Shown: positions 22,493-32,122 of the stretch, piece after piece
Position numbering within the stretch: position 1 is the stretch's first letter
Layout: each line of letters starts with the position of its first letter
NCBI GenBank assembly: GCA_965279655.1
Contig: OZ257255.1
Location: 3,658,001-3,722,000 of the forward strand
DNA length: 64,000 nucleotides
Reading direction: 5' to 3'
Source of the DNA: SCTM01 sp965279655
GTDB taxonomy: Bacteria > Pseudomonadota > Alphaproteobacteria > Rhodospirillales > Rhodospirillaceae
Translations under genes and position numbers: made by a program
The notes under the pieces: generated by a model
What the model was told of the DNA's origin: nothing
Databases searched by the model: none
Seen by the model: only the letters and a program-made list of their open reading frames with translations

Positions 22493-25204
22493 ATGAAGAA
22501 CAAGCTGCTCACATTCACGGCTTTGATGCCGCTCGCCCTAGCATTTCCCGCATATGCGCAGGGGGCGGATGAACAGGTCGCGCAAGAAGATCAGCTGAGC
22601 CGGCGTGAGATCGAAGAAATCGTAGTGACGGGACGGCCGCTCGCACAAAGCGCCGCGGCCGCCTTGGCGTTGCAGCATGAATCGCCTTCACTTGTCAGCG
22701 TTCTGTCCGCGGACGCCGTCGGCAATCTTCCTGATCAGAACATTGCCTTCGCCATCGGCCGTCTGCCGGGCGTCGGTGTCGAACGCGACCAGGGTCAAGC
22801 CCGTTACGTGAACCTGCGAGGCGCACCGGTGTACTGGACGACCTTGTCGTTCGACGGCCTGAGCGTGGTCAGCCCGCAGGGCCGTGAGTCGCGCTTCGAC
22901 AACATCCCGTCGGCCATCGCGAGTCAGATCGTTGTGCAGAAGGCCGTGACGCCCAACATGCAAGGCGCATCTGTCGCCGGCAACGTGGATATCCGCACCC
23001 AGCGCGCCTTCGACTATGACGGTCAGCATATTTCGGGGAAGGCCGCGGGCGGTTATGTCGTGCTCGGCGGCGGGGTGGAAGCCGACTCCTCGCTCGTCTA
23101 CTCGAACCTGTTCGCCGACAAGAACCTCGGCGTCGTGCTACAGGCCTCCTACTACATGCGCGACATGGCGACGGACAATTGGGAAACCGACCCGTATCTC
23201 GCCAACACGACTGACCCGACCAAGCGCTTTGCCCGTGAACACGAAAACAAGCACTACCGTCTGACGCGCACGAACATCTCCGGCTCCGGACGCGTCGATT
23301 ACCGTTGGGGCGACAACAACAACGTCTTCGCGAGCACGATCTACACGCTCTATCACGACGATGAATTGCGCGACAATTTCATACTCCGTCTCGATCAGGG
23401 CACCAACGCCGCCGGCGCGGCCTACACAAGCGCGGCATACATCGGCGCTAGCGATCCGAAGCTGGGCACGTCATACGGCGCGCGCCTAAACGCCCGCATC
23501 GACTACCGCAACAGCAAGGAGAAGATGTCCACCAGCACGATCGGCGGCGAGCATGCGTTCTCCGACTGGAATGTGTCTTGGCGCGGCAACTACACCTTCA
23601 CCCAGGACGGCCGCGATACACCGGTGACCGGCGCATTCCAAAGCCCGGGCGCGTTCAATCTGCGTCCGACCGTCGTGTTTGACCTGCGCGACACCGCACG
23701 CAACACCGTGACCCTCTACAGCACCGGCGGCCTGACCGGCGCACGCACCCAGGGCGCGCAGGTGACCAACATCGAGAACTTCCAGTTCCCCGCGCAAACG
23801 ATGGGCCGTCTCTTGGGCGGCGATATCACCAACGCTTACACCGGCAAGCTCGACATCGGTCGCGACACCAGCCTGTTCGGCGATACCCGGATAGATCTGG
23901 GCGGCCTGTACACCGCCCGCTCCAAGAAGTCGCGCGAGACCGCCTGGACGCGCACCTACACGACCGGCACCATTCCGACCTGGAACGACTTCGCCACCAG
24001 CGAGATTCCCTATCAGGGCACGCAGAACCTGAACTACACCTTCCGTTACACCGACAAAGACCGCACGATTAAATTCGTGGACGACCTGATCAGCAGCGGC
24101 CTCGCCACGCGGCAGAACACGGACGGCAACTATTGGAAAGTGCGCGAGGACATCACCGCCGGCTACATCATGGGCACCACCAAGTTCGACTGGGGTAGCC
24201 TTGTCTACGGCGTGCGTGTGGAACACGCGAAGAATACCGGCGAAGCCTACGTCGCGTTCCCGGCGGTCGGCCCTACCCCGGCGCAGACGCGTCTGGTACG
24301 GGCCAGCAGCTCGAACACGCTGTTCTATCCCAGTGCACATCTCAACTGGGATATCAGCCAGGAACTGAAGGCGCGCGTGGGGATCACGACATCGGCTTCG
24401 CGTCCGGACTTTGACGACCTGCGCCCCAATTTCACCATCGACGATTCGACGCAGACCATCTCCGGCGGAAACCCGACGGTGACCCCTGAGAAGCAGGTCG
24501 GCGCCGATGCTTATCTCGAATGGTACATGCAACCCGCCGGCTACTTCGCCGTCGGCGCGTTTTACAAGGACATCAGCAACGCTCTGATCCAGACGTCCGG
24601 TGTGTTCGGACAGGACACGCTCGACTTGCCGACCCTCGATCGTTCCAACTACACCTTCAACGGCATCGCAAATGCCGGTGACGGTCATCTGAAGGGCGTC
24701 GAAGTCGCTTATCAGAACTCGCTCGATAACGTGAAAGACCGCGTGAATCTGCCGGACTGGATGTACGGCTTGGGGGTCAATCTCTCGGCAACCTGGACCT
24801 CATCCAAGATCACGCTTCCGGCGGCGTTAGGCGTACCTGCACGCTCTATCAAGGTGTTGGGCACCTCGGCCGGCGTCTACAACATCCAGGCGACCTATGA
24901 GCGCTATGGCCTGTCGGTTCGTCTTGCCTACCAGTATCGCACGCCGTTCGGTCAATCGATCGGCGCCTATCGCGTGATCAACGGCGGCGTGTATCCTACC
25001 GACAACGGCGACATCTTCTGGGATGCGGACGGCGAAATGGATCTATCGATCCGCTATCGCGTCAACAGAAACCTGGAAGCCTACTTCGACGCGATGAATC
25101 TGACCAACGAAGGTGCGCGCCGGTACGCCGACAACCCGAACTATCCGATCGAGTACGAAAAGTTCGGCCAGCGCATCATCGGCGGCGTTCGGTTCAACTT
25201 CTAG
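22493..25204 (+). CDS. TonB-dependent outer-membrane receptor, phytase-linked
   Basis: A 903-residue TonB-dependent receptor. A signal peptide (MKNKLLTF... cut near AYAQG) is followed by IEEIVVTG (TonB-box region), a plug domain (LRGAPVYWTTLSFDGL, about 100-190) and a long beta-barrel ending in RFNF. The 'FDNIPSAIASQIVVQKAVTPNMQGASVAG'-type plug region (about residues 140-170) is typical of sugar- or organic-substrate receptors of Caulobacterales and sphingomonads. The gene just downstream is a lipoprotein phytase, so inositol phosphates or the released inositol are likely substrates (inference from neighbours). There is a 78-bp gap to the phytase start. Confidence 0.92.
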   Translation: MKNKLLTFTALMPLALAFPAYAQGADEQVAQEDQLSRREIEEIVVTGRPLAQSAAAALALQHESPSLVSVLSADAVGNLPDQNIAFAIGRLPGVGVERDQGQARYVNLRGAPVYWTTLSFDGLSVVSPQGRESRFDNIPSAIASQIVVQKAVTPNMQGASVAGNVDIRTQRAFDYDGQHISGKAAGGYVVLGGGVEADSSLVYSNLFADKNLGVVLQASYYMRDMATDNWETDPYLANTTDPTKRFAREHENKHYRLTRTNISGSGRVDYRWGDNNNVFASTIYTLYHDDELRDNFILRLDQGTNAAGAAYTSAAYIGASDPKLGTSYGARLNARIDYRNSKEKMSTSTIGGEHAFSDWNVSWRGNYTFTQDGRDTPVTGAFQSPGAFNLRPTVVFDLRDTARNTVTLYSTGGLTGARTQGAQVTNIENFQFPAQTMGRLLGGDITNAYTGKLDIGRDTSLFGDTRIDLGGLYTARSKKSRETAWTRTYTTGTIPTWNDFATSEIPYQGTQNLNYTFRYTDKDRTIKFVDDLISSGLATRQNTDGNYWKVREDITAGYIMGTTKFDWGSLVYGVRVEHAKNTGEAYVAFPAVGPTPAQTRLVRASSSNTLFYPSAHLNWDISQELKARVGITTSASRPDFDDLRPNFTIDDSTQTISGGNPTVTPEKQVGADAYLEWYMQPAGYFAVGAFYKDISNALIQTSGVFGQDTLDLPTLDRSNYTFNGIANAGDGHLKGVEVAYQNSLDNVKDRVNLPDWMYGLGVNLSATWTSSKITLPAALGVPARSIKVLGTSAGVYNIQATYERYGLSVRLAYQYRTPFGQSIGAYRVINGGVYPTDNGDIFWDADGEMDLSIRYRVNRNLEAYFDAMNLTNEGARRYADNPNYPIEYEKFGQRIIGGVRFNF

Positions 25205-25282
25205 CGTCCGACATGCTCCGCGGCGTCGATGCGATCCGGCGCCGCGGAATTTTCACATCTCGCGCTATACTCAAATCTACCT

Positions 25283-26398
25283 ATGGGGAAACGTCCCGTG
25301 ATTGATGCGTTCGAGAAGGCGACCCTGCGCAGCGCGTTGTTACTAGCGACCTGCGTATTCCTGGCCGGCTGCGGCGATCGCGAGGACGCTTCCGATTCCG
25401 CCAAGATGCTTGTTGGCACCGGTACGCCGGTGCCGGTTGCGGCGGAGACACAGGCCGTCACCACGCAGAGCAAGGATGCGGCGGACGACCCGGAAATCTG
25501 GGTCGACCCAAATGACACCTCGCGCGGCGTGATATTCGGCACCGACAAACAGGCTGGACTTTATGTCTATGGCCTCGACGGCAAGCAAGTCGCGTTCTTC
25601 GCCGACGGCCGTTTGAACAATGTCGATCTGCGCGGCGACTTCCCGACACCACAGGGCCCGCGCGTTCTGGTCGCCGCGAGCGACCGCGTGCGCATGGGCG
25701 CAGCACTTTATTTGATGGACCCGGCAACGCTCGAAGTGAAGCCGTGGGACGTGGTGAAGTTTGACGTGAAGGCGCCTTATGGCCTGTGCATGGGCCGTCG
25801 CGGCGACGACTTCCTGGTGCTGATCAACAGCGAGGAAGGGCACGTACAGCAGGTCAAGGTCGCCGCGGGCGCAGACGGCAGGCCGGTAGCAACGCCGGAG
25901 CGCATCTTCGATATCCCCAGCCAGCCGGAAGGCTGCGTCTTCGACGACGTTGCGGGGCGTCTGTACATCGGCGAAGAAGACAAGGGCGTATGGCGCTATG
26001 ACAACAGCGCGGCGTCAACTCAGGGCACGCTGATTCTGCGCGCGCCATCCGCTGAACTGAAATCGGATGTAGAGGGCATGGCGTTGCTGCGGGAAGGGCC
26101 GATCACCTGGTTGATCGTGTCCAGCCAGGGCGACAGCGCCTTCGCAGTATGGCGCGTCGATGGCGAGACACCGGAGTATCGCGGTCGTTTCTCGCCGGTC
26201 GCAGCCAGAGGCGTGGACGGCGTCACGGGCACGGATGGTGTCGCGGCTCTCGGCGGCCCTGTGGGTCCCTATCCGGAAGGTCTCGTTGTCATGCAGGACG
26301 ATGTGGACACCGACGGCGAGGCCTCGTCGACGGCCCGGACGCGCCAAAACTACAAACTGGTGGACTGGCGGGACGTGAAGAAGGCGCTCGGCCTCTAG
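25283..26398 (+). CDS. beta-propeller 3-phytase, predicted lipoprotein
   Basis: A 371-residue beta-propeller phytase. The chosen ATG gives a lipoprotein leader ending in the lipobox LAGC (Cys near residue 31). Hallmarks are DDPEIWVDPNDTSRG, GLYVYGLDGKQ, GRLNNVDLRGDF, QPEGCVFDD (strand with Ca/phosphate-binding acidic residues), YIGEEDKGVWRY and the last blade with DGVAALGGP and YPEGLVVMQDD. It releases phosphate from phytate in a calcium-dependent way outside the cytoplasm. Placement behind a TonB receptor fits a membrane-tethered enzyme working with a dedicated importer. Confidence 0.9.
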   Translation: MGKRPVIDAFEKATLRSALLLATCVFLAGCGDREDASDSAKMLVGTGTPVPVAAETQAVTTQSKDAADDPEIWVDPNDTSRGVIFGTDKQAGLYVYGLDGKQVAFFADGRLNNVDLRGDFPTPQGPRVLVAASDRVRMGAALYLMDPATLEVKPWDVVKFDVKAPYGLCMGRRGDDFLVLINSEEGHVQQVKVAAGADGRPVATPERIFDIPSQPEGCVFDDVAGRLYIGEEDKGVWRYDNSAASTQGTLILRAPSAELKSDVEGMALLREGPITWLIVSSQGDSAFAVWRVDGETPEYRGRFSPVAARGVDGVTGTDGVAALGGPVGPYPEGLVVMQDDVDTDGEASSTARTRQNYKLVDWRDVKKALGL

Positions 26399-26541
26399 AT
26401 CGACCTGGGCACCCCTGGGAATTGGCGCCGGTCAAATTGACCTACATCGGTCCCGTGGCCGCAGTCAGAACTGAGGAACTCGCGCTCCTGCCCCGGACAA
26501 GCGGCTTTCTATAAACCGCTTATCCAGAATGGTTAGTGAAA

Positions 26542-26631
<90 letters not shown>

Positions 26632-26716
26632 GCGGTCGGCCTATGAAAGGCGGCGGAACCTACCCAAAGGGCGGGGCTGGCGCAACCGAACTTGGGCGTT
26701 GGTGCGAGAAAGGGCC

Positions 26717-27817
26717 TTAAGCGGCCGCGGCGCTGCGGCTCTCAACCGCTGCGGGGTGGGATTGGGCCTGAGGATGGCCCGGAATCGGGCATTTTCCGTG
26801 GCGCGAGGCGCAGATGCGGGCGCCGCTGGCGGAACACACGCGCTCGCCCCGGTCGAGAACCTCCCCCGCCAGGCGCACCAGGCTGCTTATATATGCGGGG
26901 TTGGTCCGCACCGCCGGCAGGCGCACGAAGCCCGGCACGCCCACATCGGCGGCGAGATCGCGCATATCCCGGTCCAACTCCACCAGGGTCTCGACGTGTT
27001 CCGAGACGAAGGAGATCGGCGCCAGGATCACGGGCACCTTGTCGCCACCGGCGCGGCGGATTTCCGAGACGAGGCTCGGCCCGATCCACTTCACGGGCCC
27101 CAGGCGGCTTTGGTAGCACAGCGCCCAATCGAGCTCGGCGATGCCGGTGCGTTGCGCGATCAGCGCGGCGGTCTCTTCCATCTGCGACTGATAGGGATCG
27201 CCGGAGGCGATCGTCTTCTCCGGCAGGCTGTGCGCGCAAAAGATCACGCGCGGCTGCGGGCCGATGGTTTTGCGGTGCGCGCTCGCCACCATGTCCGCCA
27301 CCGCGCCGACAAAGCCTTCGTCATGCGGATAGCAGCACAGATTCTGGATCGGCGCGGTCAAACCCTGACGCGCGGCCTCATCGCGGAAGGCGGCAACCGA
27401 CGTGCCGGTGGTGGTGGTGGAGAACTGCGGATACAGCGGCAACAGCACCACGCGATCCGGGGCGAAGTCTTTCACCTGCGCCACGGCTTCGCTTGGGAAC
27501 GGATGCCAATACCGCATGAACACGAACACGCGCACGTCGTCCGCCAGACCCGATGCGGCGGCCTGGAGCGCTGTGGCTTGCGCGGTGGTTTCCTCCAGCA
27601 GCACGGAGCGGCCGCCAATGGAGTCATAGATCCGCCGCGTCTTCGGCGCGCGCAGCGTGGATAACAGACGCGCGGCGATCCAGCGCAGAGGCGCGGGCAT
27701 CAGCAGGATGTTGGGATCGCTGAACAGGTTGAACAGGAACGGGCGCACCGCCGCCGGACCGTCCGGTCCGCCGAGGTTGAAGATGACGATGGCCAACCGT
27801 TGCGCGCGCGCTTGCAT
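26717..27817 (-). CDS. hemH: ferrochelatase
   Basis: A 366-residue ferrochelatase, the last step of haem synthesis (iron insertion into protoporphyrin IX). The start MQARAQRLAIVIFNLGGPD fits the family; a longer in-frame extension upstream is implausible. Active-site motifs are FCAHSLPEK (the metal-handling His), YPQFSTTTTGTS and CYQSRLGPVKWIGPS. The C-terminus adds a tail with three Cys (about residues 328, 336, 343) that could, with an internal Cys, bind a [2Fe-2S] cluster, as reported for some alphaproteobacterial ferrochelatases. It is divergent from a histidine kinase operon that contains hemC and hemE. Confidence 0.92.
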   Translation of the reverse strand: MQARAQRLAIVIFNLGGPDGPAAVRPFLFNLFSDPNILLMPAPLRWIAARLLSTLRAPKTRRIYDSIGGRSVLLEETTAQATALQAAASGLADDVRVFVFMRYWHPFPSEAVAQVKDFAPDRVVLLPLYPQFSTTTTGTSVAAFRDEAARQGLTAPIQNLCCYPHDEGFVGAVADMVASAHRKTIGPQPRVIFCAHSLPEKTIASGDPYQSQMEETAALIAQRTGIAELDWALCYQSRLGPVKWIGPSLVSEIRRAGGDKVPVILAPISFVSEHVETLVELDRDMRDLAADVGVPGFVRLPAVRTNPAYISSLVRLAGEVLDRGERVCSASGARICASRHGKCPIPGHPQAQSHPAAVESRSAAAA

Positions 27818-28031
27818 ATCGCCTGCAAGATAGGCCACCGCCCCCGTTCTCGCCCCTGCAATATTTGCCAGGGCATGACACCGCCGTGACACAAGCCGCG
27901 ACGCGGCGATGATAGGCCGAAAGCCATTGTTGCCATGGGGATAGCTTCTGCTCCCGCTGCGCGGCGCTGCTGTCTTCCGTGGGCTGCCGTGGCGTGGGAA
28001 GAATGGACCCCCTGCACAGGACTTTCGCGCC

Positions 28032-29129
28032 ATGACCGCCGCTTTTCCTGCCGATTCCAGCCGGGTGATCCGCGTCACCCTCATCGGGCTGCTCGCGTTC
28101 TCCGTGATCCAGGTCTGCTGGTGGCTGGTGGACCAGACCCGCTTCGCCGAGGGCACCACGCACCAGGTGCATGCGCTCTACGCCGCGGACCTGTCCGCCG
28201 CCCGGCGTCTGGAGGCCCTGGGCGTCGCGCCGGAGGAGATCGTCACCACCTTCCCGCACATCGGCCGCGAGGCTAACGGCAGGCTGGTGATTCTGCCCGC
28301 CGCCACGGAAGACCTGGAAGCCAGCCGCCGCAGCCACATCAAGCGCTATACCTGGGAGAGCGGCTTTTTCCTGATCGTGCTGGCCGCCTGCATCGGCGTG
28401 CTGTGGCGCGGGCTTCGGGAAGAACGCGAGATCCGCCGCCAGCAGGACAACTTCCTGGCCCTCGTCTCCCATCAGTTCAAAACGCCGCTGGCGAGCTTGC
28501 GCCTGTCGGCGGAGACCTTCGTGAAGCGCCAGCCGCCGCCGGACTACGCCCGCGAACTGTCGCAGCGCATGATCGACGATGTGGTGCGCCTGGAAGGCAT
28601 GGTGACCAAGATCCTCGACAGCGCGCGGCTGGAGCGCGGCCGCGTGGAGTTCCGCAAGGAACGCGTCGACCTCGCCAGCGCCGCATCGCAGATCATCGCG
28701 CGGTTGCAGGAACACACGCAGGAACAAGGCATCGCGATCGAAAGCACCATTCCCCCCGGCACCACCATCGCCGCCGATCCGATTGCCGTGGATACGGTGC
28801 TGCGCAATCTGCTGGAGAACGCGCTTGCGGCGACGCGCGGGCAGAGCGGGCGCATCACCGTCTCGGCCCGCAATGACGACGACGAGATCGAGGTGACCGT
28901 CACCGATACCGGCGTCGGCTTCGCGCCGCAGGATGCGCGCCGCCTGTTCGACAAGTTCCACCGTCTCGATACCGGCGACCGGCAGAGCAACGGCGGGACC
29001 GGTTTGGGCTTGTTCATAATCGACCGCATCATGCACTTCGAACACGGCCGCGCGACGGCCTACAGCGCGGGGCCCGGGAAAGGGGCGAGTTTCTCCGTCA
29101 TCTGGCCCGCGGCACAGACAACCCCATGA
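28032..29129 (+). CDS. membrane sensor histidine kinase
   Basis: A 365-residue two-component kinase. TM1 (about 14-34) and TM2 (about 111-130) enclose a periplasmic sensor loop of about 75 residues with no recognisable domain. Then come the H-box (LVSHQFKTPLASLRLS, His about 145), the N-box (VLRNLLENAL) and the G-boxes (DTGVGFAP, GGTGLGLFI). The stop overlaps the start of the response regulator as ATGA. Because the same transcript continues into hemC and hemE, the pair probably senses something connected with haem demand, oxygen or iron; this is inference. Confidence 0.92.
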   Translation: MTAAFPADSSRVIRVTLIGLLAFSVIQVCWWLVDQTRFAEGTTHQVHALYAADLSAARRLEALGVAPEEIVTTFPHIGREANGRLVILPAATEDLEASRRSHIKRYTWESGFFLIVLAACIGVLWRGLREEREIRRQQDNFLALVSHQFKTPLASLRLSAETFVKRQPPPDYARELSQRMIDDVVRLEGMVTKILDSARLERGRVEFRKERVDLASAASQIIARLQEHTQEQGIAIESTIPPGTTIAADPIAVDTVLRNLLENALAATRGQSGRITVSARNDDDEIEVTVTDTGVGFAPQDARRLFDKFHRLDTGDRQSNGGTGLGLFIIDRIMHFEHGRATAYSAGPGKGASFSVIWPAAQTTP

Positions 29130-29845
29130 CCCCGCGCACCCATCGCATCCTGGTGGTGGAAGACGACCTGTCGCTCGCCCGCGGCATGGCGGAGAACCTG
29201 CGCGCGGAAGGCTACGCCACCGAGACCGTCCATGACGGCGAGAGCGGGCTGGCCCGCGCGCGCGCGGCGGAACACGATCTGTTGGTGCTCGATGTGATGC
29301 TGCCGCGCCTGAGCGGACTGGAGCTTTGCATCAGCTTGCGTCAGCACGGCATCAACACGCCGGTACTGTTCCTGACCGCGCGCGGCGATCCCCACGACCG
29401 CGTGCGCGGCCTGGAGGCCGGCGGCGACGACTATCTCACCAAGCCGTTCAATCTCGACGAATTCCTGCTGCGGGTGCGCGCGATCCTGCGGCGCTGGGAA
29501 TGGTATCGCGGCTCCGTCGCCAGCGCCGATTCCCTGCGCTTCGGCGGCAACGAGGTCGACTTTCGCAGCTTCCGCGCCAAGTCCTGGGACGGGCGCAGCC
29601 ACGACCTGACCGAGAAGGAAGCGATGATCCTGAAGGTGCTGGCCGAACGCCCCGGCGACGTCATCGGCCGCGACGATCTGCTTGAGCGCGTGTGGGGGCA
29701 GGAGGTGTACCCCTCCACCCGCACCGTCGACAATTTCATCCTGCGCCTGCGCAAGCTGTTCGAACGCGAACCGCAGACCCCGCGCCATTTCACCACCGTG
29801 CGCGGCGTTGGCTATCGCTTCGATCCGGAAGGCAACGCCCCGTGA
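29126..29845 (+). CDS. OmpR/PhoB-family response regulator
   Basis: A 239-residue regulator. The receiver domain (about 5-120) has acidic residues in VVEDDLS, the phospho-acceptor Asp in LVLDVMLPRLSG and the Lys in LTKPFNLDE. A winged-helix DNA-binding domain (about 140-235) has RTVDNFILRLRKLFE and the wing TTVRGVGYRFDP. It is the cognate partner of the kinase that overlaps it by 4 bases; its own stop overlaps the hemC GTG start (GTGA). Confidence 0.94.
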   Translation: MTPRTHRILVVEDDLSLARGMAENLRAEGYATETVHDGESGLARARAAEHDLLVLDVMLPRLSGLELCISLRQHGINTPVLFLTARGDPHDRVRGLEAGGDDYLTKPFNLDEFLLRVRAILRRWEWYRGSVASADSLRFGGNEVDFRSFRAKSWDGRSHDLTEKEAMILKVLAERPGDVIGRDDLLERVWGQEVYPSTRTVDNFILRLRKLFEREPQTPRHFTTVRGVGYRFDPEGNAP

Positions 29846-30774
29846 GTTCCAATCATGTGAGCATCATCCGCCTCGGCACGCGCGGCTCCGCGCTCGCGGT
29901 ATGGCAAGCGCGCCATGTGGCGGCGCTGCTGGCCGCGCTGCCTTCGGCCCCAACAGTCGAGATCGTGGAGATCAAGACCGCCGGCGACGTCGCCCTCGAC
30001 ACGCCCTTGTGGAAGACGGCGGGCAAGGGCTTCTTCACCGCGGAGTTGGATCGGGCCTTGAGCGAAGGCGAAATCGATCTCGCCGTGCACAGTCTCAAGG
30101 ATCTCCCGACAACTATGGTGCCGGGATTGCAACTTGCCGCCGTGCCGGAGCGCGAGGACAGCCGCGATGCGTTGGTCTGCGGCGTCGGGGTCGATGCGGA
30201 ACATCTTCCGCCCGGCGCGACCATCGGCACCAGCAGCCTGCGGCGGCGCGCGTTCATCGCCCGCTGGCGCAAGGACCTTGCCCATCGCGAACTGCGCGGC
30301 AACGTGCCGACGCGCATCGGCAAGGTGGACGCCGGCACCTATGACGCGATCGTGCTCGCGGTCGCGGGCCTGAAGCGCCTGGGATTGTCGACGCGCATCT
30401 CGAAGATCCTCCCGTTCGACATCTTCCCGCCGGCGGCGGCGCAAGGCGCGCTGGGTCTGTTGACGCGCGCCGACGATACCGCGACGTCGCTACTCGTCGG
30501 CAAGCTCGACCACGCGCCCTCGCGCATCGCTGTCACCGCCGAGCGCGCGCTGCTGCGCCACCTCGAGGGCGGCTGTCAGATTCCCCTTGGGGCATATGCC
30601 TCTCTTGAAGGTGATGCGCTCATCCTCTCCGCCCAGGTCTGCGCCCTGGACGGCAGCGGCACCATCGCCGTGGAAAAACGCGGCGCGGCGGCGAACCCCG
30701 AAGGCCTGGGCATCACCCTCGCCGAGGAAATGATCGCGCGTGGCGCCCATGACGTCTTGAAGGCTGTGCCATGA
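29842..30774 (+). CDS. hemC: hydroxymethylbilane synthase (porphobilinogen deaminase)
   Basis: A 310-residue enzyme that polymerises four porphobilinogens into hydroxymethylbilane. It has RLGTRGSALAVWQA at the N-terminus, KTAGKGFFTAELD, HSLKDLPT, TSSLRRRA and the dipyrromethane-cofactor Cys in EGGCQIPLGAYA (about residue 242). The GTG overlapping the regulator stop is chosen because it gives translational coupling; a second GTG five codons later is an alternative. The stop overlaps the hemE start as ATGA. Confidence 0.95.
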   Translation: MSSNHVSIIRLGTRGSALAVWQARHVAALLAALPSAPTVEIVEIKTAGDVALDTPLWKTAGKGFFTAELDRALSEGEIDLAVHSLKDLPTTMVPGLQLAAVPEREDSRDALVCGVGVDAEHLPPGATIGTSSLRRRAFIARWRKDLAHRELRGNVPTRIGKVDAGTYDAIVLAVAGLKRLGLSTRISKILPFDIFPPAAAQGALGLLTRADDTATSLLVGKLDHAPSRIAVTAERALLRHLEGGCQIPLGAYASLEGDALILSAQVCALDGSGTIAVEKRGAAANPEGLGITLAEEMIARGAHDVLKAVP

Positions 30775-31805
30775 ACCCCGCCCCCTCACCGCCATTGATC
30801 GCCGCCATGCGCGGCGAGCCCACGCCGCACACGCCGATCTGGATCATGCGTCAGGCGGGCCGCTATCTGCCGGAGTACCGCGCCGTGCGCGCGAAGACAG
30901 ATTTTCTCACCCTCACCCGCACGCCCGAACTCGCCGCGGAAGTCACGCTGCAGCCGATCCGCCGCTTCGCCCTCGATGGCGCGATCCTGTTCAGCGACAT
31001 CATGACGCCCGTGGAAGGCATGGGCGTCGGCGTCGAATTCGCGCCGGGCCCGGTGATCGCCAAGCCCCTGCGCACCGCCGCCGATCTCGCAAACTTGCGC
31101 ACCCTCGACCCGCAGCGCGACGTGCCGTTCGTGTTGGAGTCCATCCGCATCGTGCGCCAGGAACTTCCCGCCCATGTCGGCCTGATCGGTTTCGCCGGCG
31201 CGCCGTTCACCTTGTTCTGCTATCTCGTCTCCGGAAAGCCTTCGAAGGAGTTCGGCACCGCGCGAGCCTTCCTGCAGCGCGAACCCGATCTCACCGCGCA
31301 GATCCTCGATCGCCTCGCGGAGTCCATGACGCTGTATCTGCGTGCGCAGATCGACGCCGGCGCGCAAGCGGTCATGCTGTTCGACAGCTGGGGCGGCCTC
31401 CTCGGCCGCGACGACTACGCCCGGATCGCCTTGCCGCCGGTGCGACGCATCCTCAGCGGCCTCAAGGACACCGGCGTCCCGCTCATCTACTTCTGCAACA
31501 ACAGCTGGACCCTGCTCGACTTCATCGCCGAGCTGCCGGCGGATGTGGTGGGCCTGGATTGGCGCGGCGCGCTCTCCACCGCGCGCAAACAGCTGCGGCC
31601 CGACCAGACCGTGCAGGGCAACCTCGATCCGGCGATGCTGTTCGCACCCCCGGACGCGCTCGCCGCCCGCGTCAAAGCCCTGTTGGACGACGCCGGCCCG
31701 GGCCGGCATGTGTTCAATCTCGGTCACGGCATCTGGCCGGAGACCGACCCGGACGCCGTCGCCCGGCTGGTCGATCTGGTCCACGCCCACAGCCCGGCCC
31801 GCTGA
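30771..31805 (+). CDS. hemE: uroporphyrinogen decarboxylase
   Basis: A 344-residue enzyme converting uroporphyrinogen III to coproporphyrinogen III. It has the signature PIWIMRQAGRYLPEYR (about 23-38, with both conserved Arg), the FSDIMTP block holding the catalytic Asp, GFAGAPFTLFCYL and the C-terminal NLGHGIWPETDP. Length is normal. It is the last gene of the kinase-regulator-hemC-hemE transcript; no clear T-run terminator follows. Confidence 0.95.
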   Translation: MNPAPSPPLIAAMRGEPTPHTPIWIMRQAGRYLPEYRAVRAKTDFLTLTRTPELAAEVTLQPIRRFALDGAILFSDIMTPVEGMGVGVEFAPGPVIAKPLRTAADLANLRTLDPQRDVPFVLESIRIVRQELPAHVGLIGFAGAPFTLFCYLVSGKPSKEFGTARAFLQREPDLTAQILDRLAESMTLYLRAQIDAGAQAVMLFDSWGGLLGRDDYARIALPPVRRILSGLKDTGVPLIYFCNNSWTLLDFIAELPADVVGLDWRGALSTARKQLRPDQTVQGNLDPAMLFAPPDALAARVKALLDDAGPGRHVFNLGHGIWPETDPDAVARLVDLVHAHSPAR

Positions 31806-32122
31806 CCGGCAGCGACTCCCCACCCCCAAGCGTATATCCCTCGGCGGGGCGCCAACCGAATTCCTTAATTCTCCCATGGCCTTGGGCGCCGCGGTGGCCG
31901 ATCTCAAGCCTGCGTGACGACTTCTAACTCATTGATTTTACGTATGTTGTTACCCTTTTGCATACGTTGTCGGCCGAGTTGGATTGGTTTACAACTTTTA
32001 AGAGTTTTGGTGAGCAAGGTGATCGCTCACTCCGTCTCCAGAATGGGGAAAGCGGCAATGTCTGACCATGCCTGCCTCGGCAGAGCATCCGTCAGCGGCC
32101 TCAGCCTTGAAAGGCTGACGCC
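31806..32122. other. 317-bp gap with AT-rich promoter-like segment before the octapeptide-repeat gene
   Basis: No gene is seen. Bases about 31920-32010 are much richer in A+T than the surroundings and contain an inverted repeat acgtatg (31940-31946)/catacgt (31961-31967) with a 14-base spacer, which could be an operator. Directly before the repeat gene, tcagcc (32101-32106) and ggctga (32113-32118) form a hairpin whose loop (ttgaaa) overlaps the ribosome-binding sequence gaaagg. Confidence 0.5.

Noticed and set aside
27818..28159. A 114-residue N-terminal extension of ferrochelatase
   Set aside because: It overlaps the divergent promoter gap and the kinase start and has no similarity to the family; the Met at 27817 begins the canonical N-terminus.
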